This document shows, one piece after another, positions 1 through 6,754 of a DNA stretch of 64,000 nt. The stretch is taken from positions 62,001 through 126,000 of the forward strand of contig JAVJNS010000011.1 of assembly GCA_040217155.1 (NCBI GenBank). Reading direction: 5' to 3'. Each line of letters starts with the position of its first letter. Within the stretch, counting starts at the first letter, position 1. The DNA is from Pelagibius sp040217155. GTDB taxonomy: Bacteria; Pseudomonadota; Alphaproteobacteria; Kiloniellales; Kiloniellaceae. The position numbers were made by a program, and so were the translations under genes. A model generated the notes under the pieces. That model was given only the letters and a program-made list of their open reading frames with translations, was not told the origin of the DNA and did not search any database.

Positions 1-738
1 GCCAGTACCGCGCGGAGGGGAAAAGGCGTGGCCGATGTGCACAACCTGGCGATCCTCAGCCGCCGCCCGGTGCGCCGCAGCGAATCCCTGCGCCATCGGC
101 TGGTGCCGCCGTTTCCGTATCGGGCGGTCACCGCCGAACCGGTGGATGCCGGCGCGCTTACCTTGGAATGGGACCGGCCGCTGCTGCACGCGGTGCTGGA
201 GACCGAATCGGGCGCCGTCCTTCATGTCATCAACCTGCATCTGCGCAGTCCGCTGGCCGCGCCCGTCCCTGGGCAGAAGCTGTCGTCGGGGTCGTGGCGC
301 TCGACCGGCGGCTGGGCGGAAGGCTTTTTCGCCGCGACCCTCAAGCGCTGCGGCCAGGCCCTGGAAGCGCGCCTGCTGGTCGAGCACATCTTCGACGCCG
401 ATCCTCAGGCGCTGGTCGCCGTCTGTGGCGACCTCAATGCCGGCGAGGAGGAGACGCCGTCGCGCCTGCTGCAGGCGCGGCCGGAAGATAGCGGCAACGC
501 GGCGCTGAGCGGACGGGCCCTGGAGGCGCTGGAACTGCGTCTGCCGGAAGAACGGCGCTTCACCGTGGTCCACGGCCGCCGCCGCCGCATGCTCGATCAC
601 ATCCTTTGCTCGCCGGCTCTGGCGGCGCGCTGTTGCGGCATTGAGGCCGGCAACGAAGGTCTGCCCGATGAGACCGCGATGGCCGACGACGATCCGCGTT
701 CCAACCACGCGCCGTTGGTCGCCGAGTTCGATTTTTAG
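1..738 (+). CDS. Endonuclease/exonuclease/phosphatase family protein (5' end outside window)
   Basis: The reading frame is open at base 1, so the N-terminus lies outside the window; the first internal ATG is at base 40. The C-terminal half carries the family's late motifs: CGDLNAGEEE (the GD.N catalytic Asp/Asn), DHILCS, and SNHAPLVAEF (the terminal Asp/Asn-His motif, here with Asn for the usual Asp). Members cleave phosphodiester or phosphomonoester bonds with Mg2+; the substrate cannot be told. The stop codon overlaps the end of the convergent gene by four bases. The early QE metal-ligand motif is not visible because of the truncation. Confidence 0.8.
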   Translation, partial: ASTARRGKGVADVHNLAILSRRPVRRSESLRHRLVPPFPYRAVTAEPVDAGALTLEWDRPLLHAVLETESGAVLHVINLHLRSPLAAPVPGQKLSSGSWRSTGGWAEGFFAATLKRCGQALEARLLVEHIFDADPQALVAVCGDLNAGEEETPSRLLQARPEDSGNAALSGRALEALELRLPEERRFTVVHGRRRRMLDHILCSPALAARCCGIEAGNEGLPDETAMADDDPRSNHAPLVAEFDF

Positions 739-1721
739 GCCGCCTTTAAAGCCTCGCGGCCGTGCGGCAGGGTGAAGTCGATGGCCGGCCCCTTGGGGAC
801 GATCCCGGTCGGGTTCACCGCGGGATGGCTCTCGTAGTAGTGATGCTTGATGTGGAACAGGTCGACGGTCTCGGCGACGCCCGGCACCTGGTAGAGATCG
901 CGGGTGTAGTCCCAGAGGTTCGGGTAGTCGACCAGGCGGCGCAGGTTGCACTTGAAGTGGCCGTGGTAGACCGCATCGAAGCGCAGCAGCGTGGTGAACA
1001 GCCGCCAGTCGGCCTCCGTGAGCCGGCCGCCGGCCAGGTAGCGCCGCATGGTCAGGCGCCGTTCCAGTGCGTCGAGCGTCTCGAAGAGCGCGTCGAAGGC
1101 CTCATCGTAAGCTTCCTGCGAGGTCGCGAAACCGCACTTGTAAACGCCGTTGTTGACCTTGTGGTAGACGGTCTCGTTGACGGCGTCGATCTCGGCGCGC
1201 AGCGCCCGCGGATAGAAGTCGCGGTCATTGCCGGTCAGGCCGTCGAAGGCGCTGTTGAACATGCGGATGATCTCCGCCGACTCGTTGCTGACGATGGTGC
1301 CGCGCCGCTTGTCCCAGAGGACGGGCACGGTGACCCGGCCGGTGTAGCCGGGGTCCGCCGCGGTATAGACCTGATGCAGCCTGGCGGCGCCGGTCACGCT
1401 GTCGGCGATGACGCCGGGGCCGTCGTCGAAGGTCCAGCCTTCGTCGCCCATGTGCCAGTGCACCACGGAGACCGGGATGATGTCCTCCAGGCCCTTCAGC
1501 TTGCGCAAGATGAGCGTCCGGTGCGCCCAGGGGCAGGCCAGCGAGACGTAGAGATGATAGCGCCCGGCCTCGGCCTTGAAGCCGCTGTCGCCGCCGGGGC
1601 CGGCGCCGCCGTCGGCGGTCACCCAGTTGCGGAAGGCGCTGTCCTGACGCTGAAAGCGCCCGCCGGTCTTCTTGGTGTCGTAGCCCTTGTCGTGCCAGGC
1701 GCCGTCGATGAGTTGGCCCAT
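735..1721 (-). CDS. Glutathionyl-hydroquinone reductase (xi-class GST, YqjG/ECM4 type)
   Basis: The 328-aa protein matches the usual length of YqjG/ECM4 enzymes, which use glutathione to reduce glutathionyl-hydroquinones. The catalytic cysteine lies in SLACPWAHR in the N-terminal thioredoxin-like domain; the VPVLWDK and NESAEIIRMF segments fit the glutathione site, and a helical GST C-terminal domain follows. I chose the ATG at 1721 because AAGGAGAA precedes it at good spacing and homologues begin with a similar GQLIDGxW segment. The open frame extends further upstream through low-complexity repeats that look non-coding. It lies downstream of and co-directional with nothing obvious, next to pirin. 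Confidence 0.9.
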   Translation of the reverse strand: MGQLIDGAWHDKGYDTKKTGGRFQRQDSAFRNWVTADGGAGPGGDSGFKAEAGRYHLYVSLACPWAHRTLILRKLKGLEDIIPVSVVHWHMGDEGWTFDDGPGVIADSVTGAARLHQVYTAADPGYTGRVTVPVLWDKRRGTIVSNESAEIIRMFNSAFDGLTGNDRDFYPRALRAEIDAVNETVYHKVNNGVYKCGFATSQEAYDEAFDALFETLDALERRLTMRRYLAGGRLTEADWRLFTTLLRFDAVYHGHFKCNLRRLVDYPNLWDYTRDLYQVPGVAETVDLFHIKHHYYESHPAVNPTGIVPKGPAIDFTLPHGREALKAA

Positions 1722-1732
1722 GAAAGTTCTCC

Positions 1733-1777
1733 TTCGGTTTTGTTCGCCGCCGGTTTTGTTCGCCGCCGGTTCTGTTT
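1733..1777. repeat. 16-bp tandem repeat between GST and pirin genes
   Basis: Two full copies of a 16-bp unit (TGTTCGCCGCCGGTTT/C) lie at 1741-1772 with partial copies on either side. They fill most of the 67-bp gap between the two genes. No function is evident. Confidence 0.7.
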
Positions 1778-1788
1778 GACGCGGTATT

Positions 1789-2520
1789 TCAGGCGACGTC
1801 GGCGAGCAGGATTTCGGAGTCTTCGGTGGCGGCGATGACGATTTCCTCGACATCGCTCAAGGTGACGCCGTCGCGCGCGCCGGCCGGCTCGCCGTTCACC
1901 GTCAGGGCGCCGGCGGCGGCCACCAGGTAGGCCTTGCGGCCCGGCTCGAGCCGGTGCGTCACCTCCTGGCCGGCGGTCAGCGCGGCGGCGAACAGCGCGG
2001 CGTCCTGATGGATCGGCAAGGCGTCGCCGTCACCCGCCGCGTCGCCGTCACCCGCCGCGTCGTGGTTCCGGCGGCCGGAGGCCAGCGCCACCAGCGCGCC
2101 CTGGCGCCCGGCCTTGGGGAAGCCGCGGGTCTCCCAGCGCGGCTCGACGCCCCGCACCGCCGGCTCGATCCAGATCTGGAAGATCTGCGTCGCCGCGTCC
2201 TCGCGGTTGAACTCCGAGTGCATGATGCCGCTGCCCGCCGACATCACCTGCACGTCGCCGGCCTGCGTGCGCCCGACGTTGCCCAGGTGATCCTGGTGGG
2301 TGATGGCGCCGCTGCGCACATAGGTGATGATTTCCATATCCCGGTGGCCGTGCAGGTCGAAGCCGGTGCCGGGGCGGATGGTGTCGTCGTTCCAGACGCG
2401 CAGCGGGCCGAGGCCCATGCGGCGCGGGTCGTGGTAGTCGGCGAAGCTGAAGTGATAGCGCGCCGACAGCCAGTCGTTGTCGAACCGACCCAGCTTCTCG
2501 AATGCCTTGATCTCGATCAT
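1789..2520 (-). CDS. Pirin family protein (bicupin)
   Basis: This 243-aa protein has the pirin N-terminal cupin signature: FADYHDPRRMGLGPLRV, FDLHGHRDMEII with the metal-binding His pair, and SGSGIMHSEFN. Pirins are non-haem iron cupins; some act as quercetinases, others as regulators, and the role here cannot be fixed. The C-terminal cupin contains a GDGDAA duplication (residues about 155-166) encoded by an 18-bp direct repeat at 2023-2058, absent from the conserved core and so probably a loop expansion. The start is supported by the ATG at 2520 and family length. Confidence 0.88.
   Translation of the reverse strand: MIEIKAFEKLGRFDNDWLSARYHFSFADYHDPRRMGLGPLRVWNDDTIRPGTGFDLHGHRDMEIITYVRSGAITHQDHLGNVGRTQAGDVQVMSAGSGIMHSEFNREDAATQIFQIWIEPAVRGVEPRWETRGFPKAGRQGALVALASGRRNHDAAGDGDAAGDGDALPIHQDAALFAAALTAGQEVTHRLEPGRKAYLVAAAGALTVNGEPAGARDGVTLSDVEEIVIAATEDSEILLADVA
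2023..2058. repeat. 18-bp direct repeat inside the pirin gene
   Basis: Two identical tandem copies (2023-2040 and 2041-2058) of an 18-bp unit keep the frame and duplicate six residues in the inter-domain region of pirin. Confidence 0.8.
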
Positions 2521-2583
2521 CGTCCTACTCCCTCGCGCGGCCTCGGCCGGGCCCGCCGCCCGGCCGAGATCCGCCGTAGATGT

Positions 2584-3186
2584 TCACGCGGCCAGCTTGG
2601 CGGCGATCTCGGCGACATGACGGCCCTGGAAGCGCGCCATGTTCAACTCTTTTTCGCTCGGCTGGCGGCTGCCGTCGCCGGCGGCGATGGTGGTGGCGCC
2701 ATAAGGCGAACCGCCGGCGATCTCGTCCAGGGTCATCTGGTCCTGGCAGGAATAGGGCAGGCCGACGATCACCATACCCTGATGCAGCAGGGTGGTGTGA
2801 AACGAGGTGATGGTGGTTTCCTGGCCGCCGTGCTGCGTGGCCGTCGAGGCGAAGACGCTGCCGACCTTGCCGATCAGCGAACCCTTCATCCACAGGCCGC
2901 CGGTCTGGTCGAGGAAGTTGCGCATCTGCGCCGCCATGTTGCCGAAGCGCGTCGGCGTGCCGAAGATCACCGCGTCGTAGTCGGCCAGTTCTTCCGGCTT
3001 GGCCACCGGCGCTTCCTGATCGAGCTTCACGCCGGCGTTCCTGGCGACGTCTTCCGGCATCAGTTCCGGCACCCGCTTGACGGTGACGTCGACGCCGGCG
3101 ACGCCGGCGGCGCCCTCGGCGACCGCCTTGGCCATGGTCTCGATGTGGCCATAGCTGCTGTAGTAGAGAACGAGAACCTTGGTCAT
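2584..3186 (-). CDS. wrbA: NAD(P)H:quinone oxidoreductase WrbA
   Basis: A 200-aa flavodoxin-fold protein, the normal WrbA length. It reduces quinones by two electrons with FMN, avoiding semiquinones. Visible motifs are the FMN phosphate loop (YYSSYGHIETMA), GTPTRFGNMAAQMRNFLDQTG, and the conserved SVFASTATQHGGQETT stretch. The start at 3186 (MTKVLVLYYSS) is the family start; an in-frame extension toward 3546 runs through the divergent regulator and is spurious. It is transcribed away from a LysR gene, so regulation by that neighbour is a reasonable inference. Confidence 0.95.
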   Translation of the reverse strand: MTKVLVLYYSSYGHIETMAKAVAEGAAGVAGVDVTVKRVPELMPEDVARNAGVKLDQEAPVAKPEELADYDAVIFGTPTRFGNMAAQMRNFLDQTGGLWMKGSLIGKVGSVFASTATQHGGQETTITSFHTTLLHQGMVIVGLPYSCQDQMTLDEIAGGSPYGATTIAAGDGSRQPSEKELNMARFQGRHVAEIAAKLAA

Positions 3187-3330
3187 GGTCGCTATCCTTT
3201 GCTTGAACGTGCTCCGGCATCGGCTGGCGGCACCTGGCCGGCGGCCCAGTGGCGGCGGCGTCGCCGCGCCGGTGATGTCCTCTAGGTAATTCGCTTCGTT
3301 TTTGATATTAATGGGGCTAAGTGGAACAAG

Positions 3331-3352
3331 ATTGTTTCTCTGAGGAAACAAT
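3331..3352 (+). promoter_or_regulatory. Perfect inverted repeat at the lysR-type start codon
   Basis: ATTGTTTC (3331-3338) and GAAACAAT (3345-3352) form perfect 8-bp arms around a TCTGAG spacer, ending one base before the ATG at 3353. The likely ribosome binding site (GAGGA) falls in the loop and right arm. It may be a DNA operator for autoregulation or an RNA hairpin that masks the ribosome binding site. Confidence 0.6.
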
Positions 3353-4303
3353 ATGCCGGCACGCCTGGACGCCATGGAGATCTTCGCCGAGGTGGTGGAG
3401 ACGGCGGGCTTCACCGCCGCGGCCCGCAGCCTGGGGATCAGCAAGTCGGCGGTCTCCAAGCAGGTCGGCCGCCTGGAGGACCGCCTCGGCGTGCGGCTGC
3501 TGAACCGCACGACGCGGCGGCTTTCCGTCACCGAGGCCGGCGCCACCTACTATGAGGCCTGCCGCCGGGTTCTCGACGAGGCCGAGAGCGCCGAGCGCGC
3601 GGTCAGCAATCTCGCGGCGGCGCCGCGCGGCCTGCTGAAGCTGAACGCGCCGATGTCCTTCGGCTTCCTGCACCTGGCCGGGGCGATCCCGGCGTTCCAC
3701 CGCCGCTTCCCCGAGATCGGGATCGAGGCGGCCATGAACGACCGCTATGTCGACCTGGTGGAGGAGGGCTACGACCTCGCCATCCGCATCGGCAAGCTGC
3801 GCGATTCCAGCCTGGTGGCCCGGCGGCTGGCGCCGTCGCATTCGGTGCTCTGCGCCGCGCCGGACTACCTCGAGCGCCGCGGCCGGCCGCGGCGGCCGGA
3901 AGATCTGGCCGGCCACGACTGCCTGCTCTACGCCAACCATCCGCAGCCCCGCGAATGGCAGCTGCTCGGCCCGCGCGGCCCGCGGTCCGTCCGCATCGAC
4001 GGTCCGCTGTTGGCCAACAACGGCGATGTCCTCTGCCGCGCGGCGCTCGGCGGCATGGGGCTGGCCCGCCTGCCGACCTTCATCGTCGGCGATCATCTGC
4101 GCGCCGGCCGTCTGGAAGCGGTGCTGCCCGGCTTTCCTCCGGCGCTGGACGGCATTCACGCGGTCTACCCGCACAGCCGCAACCTTTCGGTCAAGGTGCG
4201 GGTTTTCGTCGACTTTCTGGCAGGTTATTTCGGGCCGGCGCCCTATTGGGACTTGGGGCTGGAGGGCTTGACAGCCGCGCCGGCCGGGATCAAGGGCGGT
4301 TAG
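3353..4303 (+). CDS. LysR family transcriptional regulator
   Basis: The 316-aa protein begins with a LysR-type winged helix-turn-helix (residues 5-64; FTAAARSLGISKSAVSKQVGRLEDRLGVRLLNRTTR is split here as FTAAARSLGISKSAVSKQ followed by the usual wing) and continues into a substrate-binding domain of the CrgA/DsdC-like class (PMSFGFLHLAGAIPAF). The effector is unknown. It is divergent from wrbA with a 166-bp shared gap, the classical arrangement for a LysR regulator and its target. GAGGA lies just upstream of the ATG within a perfect inverted repeat. Confidence 0.92.
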   Translation: MPARLDAMEIFAEVVETAGFTAAARSLGISKSAVSKQVGRLEDRLGVRLLNRTTRRLSVTEAGATYYEACRRVLDEAESAERAVSNLAAAPRGLLKLNAPMSFGFLHLAGAIPAFHRRFPEIGIEAAMNDRYVDLVEEGYDLAIRIGKLRDSSLVARRLAPSHSVLCAAPDYLERRGRPRRPEDLAGHDCLLYANHPQPREWQLLGPRGPRSVRIDGPLLANNGDVLCRAALGGMGLARLPTFIVGDHLRAGRLEAVLPGFPPALDGIHAVYPHSRNLSVKVRVFVDFLAGYFGPAPYWDLGLEGLTAAPAGIKGG

Positions 4304-4388
4304 ACGCGCGCGCCACAAGCGGGCTAGGCGCGCCCGGCGAACTGTGATATTCACCCGGCCTTAATGAATCGGCTGGTAGAGAGACTCC

Positions 4389-4424
4389 ATGATCATCCAG
4401 AGAAAACTGCGACGACGAAGCTGA
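4389..4424 (+). CDS. Possible 11-codon leader ORF rich in AGA/CGA arginine codons
   Basis: ATG to TGA gives MIIQRKLRRRS. The arginine codons are AGA, CGA, CGA, CGA, all expected to be rare in this GC-rich genome where CGC dominates. It sits 92 bp upstream of the GNAT gene and overlaps the left arm of a 10-bp inverted repeat. GAGAG upstream is only a weak ribosome binding site. It resembles attenuation leader peptides in layout, but expression is unproven and chance occurrence is possible. Confidence 0.35.
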   Translation: MIIQRKLRRRS

Positions 4425-4475
4425 CCCACGCTGCCCTCGGACGTTCCGGGGCGCGCGCTTCCGCCCGCAGTTTTC
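4402..4475 (+). promoter_or_regulatory. 10-bp inverted repeat spanning the GNAT leader region
   Basis: GAAAACTGCG (4402-4411) is the exact reverse complement of CGCAGTTTTC (4466-4475), separated by 54 nt. The left arm lies inside the small ORF at 4389-4424, so ribosome position on that ORF could open or allow the helix. No T-tract follows, so it is not a simple intrinsic terminator. Confidence 0.45.
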
Positions 4476-4515
4476 CTGTGCCGCGCCACCCCGCGGCCAG
4501 CCTGGAACGGAGATC

Positions 4516-5064
4516 ATGACCTTCACCATCGGCCCCGAGCGGCCGCAAGACGCCGCTCTCGTTACCCCCCTGCTCGACCGGACCTTCGGCTTCGACCGCA
4601 CGCGGCGCACGGTCTACCGGCTGCGCGACGGCATCGCGCCGCTCGCCGGCCTGTGCTTCTCGGCCATCGCCGAGGACGACGGCTTCCTCGGCTCGATCCG
4701 CTACTGGCCCATCGACATCGCCGGGCGCCCGGCGATCCTGCTGGGGCCGCTGGCGGTGGAGCCGGCATTGCAGGGCCGCGGCATCGGCAAGGCGCTGCTG
4801 CGTCACAGCCTGGACGCGGCCGCGGCACAGGGCCACGCGGTCTGCGTGGTGGTCGGCGATCCCAACTACTACCGCCCCTTCGGCTTTATCTCTGCCTCGG
4901 CGCAGGGCCTGTCGCTGCCCGGCCCGGTCGAGCCCGAGCGCTTTCAGGTCAAGGCATTGCAGCCCGGCGCCCTGGCCGGCGTGCACGGGGTGGTCGCGCG
5001 CGCCCGGCCCGAGGGCGCCGCCAGGCCGCCGCGCCGCAAGCGGGTGCGCGGCTCGGTCGCTTAG
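4516..5064 (+). CDS. GNAT family N-acetyltransferase (YhbS-like)
   Basis: A 182-aa acetyl-CoA-dependent acetyltransferase. The acetyl-CoA pyrophosphate loop is LQGRGIGKALLRH (about residues 92-104), preceded by the LGPLAVEP strand and followed by VVVGDPNYYRPFGF, which is the hallmark of the YhbS/PF13508-type subfamily. The substrate is unknown. The tail after residue 160 is basic (KRKRVRG-like) and probably disordered. GGAG lies 6 bases before the ATG. The upstream region contains a possible leader ORF and inverted repeat that may regulate it. Confidence 0.88.
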   Translation: MTFTIGPERPQDAALVTPLLDRTFGFDRTRRTVYRLRDGIAPLAGLCFSAIAEDDGFLGSIRYWPIDIAGRPAILLGPLAVEPALQGRGIGKALLRHSLDAAAAQGHAVCVVVGDPNYYRPFGFISASAQGLSLPGPVEPERFQVKALQPGALAGVHGVVARARPEGAARPPRRKRVRGSVA

Positions 5065-5216
5065 CCCGGCGCGGGGTCGCGTGGTGCCGCGCCGGCCGTG
5101 CCGGGTCGCTGCGGCTGGCGAAGTCCGCTCCCACCGCGCCTGGGGTCTTGGCGTTTGGGGCCTTGGCGCTTGGCCGTGGGCCATCCAACCGGCGGCGGGA
5201 GCGGAGGTCGAAGCGA

Positions 5217-6107
5217 TTACGCCGTCAGGTGCTTGGTGAACCAGTCGATGGTGCGCGACCAGGCGAGTTCGGCCGCCGCTTCGTCGTAGCGCGGTGTCGA
5301 GTCGTTGTGGAAGCCGTGGTTCACCTCCGGATAGATGTGCGCCTCGTAGACCTTGTTGTTGGCCTTCAGCGCCGCCTCGTATTCCGGCCAGCCGGCGTTG
5401 ATGCGCTCGTCGAGGCCGGCGTACTGCAGCAGCAGCGGCGCCTGGATCTTGGGCACGTCCGCCGCGGCGGCCTGGCGGCCGTAAAAGGGCACCGAGGCGC
5501 TCAGTTCCGGGTAGGCCACCGCCAGGGCATTGCACACGCCGCCGCCGTAGCAAAAGCCGACGGCGCCGACCTTGCCGGTCGAATCGTCGCGCCCGTGGAG
5601 ATGTTCGAAGCCGGCGAAGAAGTCGTTCATCAGCTTTTCGCCGTCGACCTTGCGCTGCAGTTCGCGCCCTTCCGCGTCATTGCCGGGATAGCCGCCGACC
5701 GAGGTCAGGCCGTCCGGCGCCAGCGCCATGAAGCCCGCCTTGGCGACGCGCCGCGCCACGTCCTCGATATAGGGATTGAGGCCCCGGTTCTCGTGCACCA
5801 CCAGAACCGCCGGCAGTTTTCCTTCGGCGCCCGCGGGCCTCACCAGGTAACCGCGAACGTCGCCGGTCCCGTTCGGCGAGGGGTAGATGATGTATTCCGG
5901 GAGAATTTCCGGGTCGTTGAAGGAAACCTGCTCCGCCATCGCGTAGTTGGGGTTCAGCATGTCCAGCAGGGCGACCGCCGTCACCCCGCCCACGGCCCAC
6001 TTGGCCGAGCGGTCCAGGAACTCGCGCTTGGTGATCCGGCCGTGGACGTAGAAGTCATAGAGTTCCAGGAGACCCTGATCGAAATCCTTCGCCGTCATCC
6101 GTTCCAT
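5217..6107 (-). CDS. Dienelactone hydrolase family protein with Tat-like N-terminus
   Basis: An alpha/beta hydrolase of 296 aa. The catalytic triad is readable: the nucleophile Cys in GFCYGGGVCN, Asp in AGLDERIN, His in NHGFHNDS. The N-terminal 60 residues carry a TKREFLDRSAKW segment followed by a hydrophobic stretch, resembling a degenerate twin-arginine signal (Lys-Arg in place of Arg-Arg), so the enzyme may be exported. I chose the ATG at 6107 for its GAGGAG ribosome binding site; a longer frame to 6146 lacks one. The true substrate is unknown; family members hydrolyse lactones and carboxylic esters. A second paralogue lies at 23531-24196. Confidence 0.88.
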   Translation of the reverse strand: MERMTAKDFDQGLLELYDFYVHGRITKREFLDRSAKWAVGGVTAVALLDMLNPNYAMAEQVSFNDPEILPEYIIYPSPNGTGDVRGYLVRPAGAEGKLPAVLVVHENRGLNPYIEDVARRVAKAGFMALAPDGLTSVGGYPGNDAEGRELQRKVDGEKLMNDFFAGFEHLHGRDDSTGKVGAVGFCYGGGVCNALAVAYPELSASVPFYGRQAAAADVPKIQAPLLLQYAGLDERINAGWPEYEAALKANNKVYEAHIYPEVNHGFHNDSTPRYDEAAAELAWSRTIDWFTKHLTA

Positions 6108-6240
6108 GATTACTGCTCCTCTTTGTTCCTGAATTTGGTGAAACAATTATTCGAGCGGCTCTGCGTCGCTTAGTCATACCCGGGGCGGCGGCTGATCGGG
6201 CATCGCTTTTTCGTGTGAATGCCTTCGGCGGACACCGGGC

Positions 6241-6738
6241 TCAGGCGTTCATGCGCCAGATGGCGAAGTTGAGCGCGGCGGCATAGCCGAGCCACAGCAG
6301 GTAGGGCAGCAACAGCCAGCCAGCCGGGCGGGAGATCCGCGAGAAGGCGATGGTGGTCAGCGCCGCCGCCAGGAACAGCGCCGCCAGACTGACCAGCCCG
6401 AGCAGGGGATTGCGCTGCCCGAAAAAGCTGAAAGACCAGAGCACGTTGATCGCCAGCTGACCGAAGAACAGCGTCATCGGCAGTTTCAGCTCGCCGCGCT
6501 CCGCGGATTTCCACACCAGCCAGGCGGCGATCCCCATGGCCAGGTAGAGCAGCGACCAGGCGACGGGGAAAACCACGTCCGGCGGGGTCCAGGCCGGCTT
6601 GGCGAGGCCGCGGTACCAGGTCTCCAGGGCCGGCGCGGTGATCGCCGCGCCGAGCCGCCCGACCGCCAGGCAGACCACCACGAAGACGAGCAGCATGATC
6701 GGGCTCGTCAGTGGAGCCATGGGCTTCTGGCGGTGCAT
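6241..6738 (-). CDS. tspO: TspO/MBR family protein (tryptophan-rich sensory protein)
   Basis: A 165-aa integral membrane protein with five predicted helices and the family's aromatic motifs: WYRGLAKPAWTPPDVVFPVAW, ALNFAIWRMN at the end, and LWSFSFFG in the middle. TspO proteins bind porphyrins and affect tetrapyrrole-dependent and stress responses. An alternative start six residues downstream (MAPLTSP) is equally plausible. It lies just downstream of the large MoxR-type operon but is unlikely to be functionally part of it. Confidence 0.93.
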   Translation of the reverse strand: MHRQKPMAPLTSPIMLLVFVVVCLAVGRLGAAITAPALETWYRGLAKPAWTPPDVVFPVAWSLLYLAMGIAAWLVWKSAERGELKLPMTLFFGQLAINVLWSFSFFGQRNPLLGLVSLAALFLAAALTTIAFSRISRPAGWLLLPYLLWLGYAAALNFAIWRMNA

Positions 6739-6754
6739 TATCCGGATATCTCTG

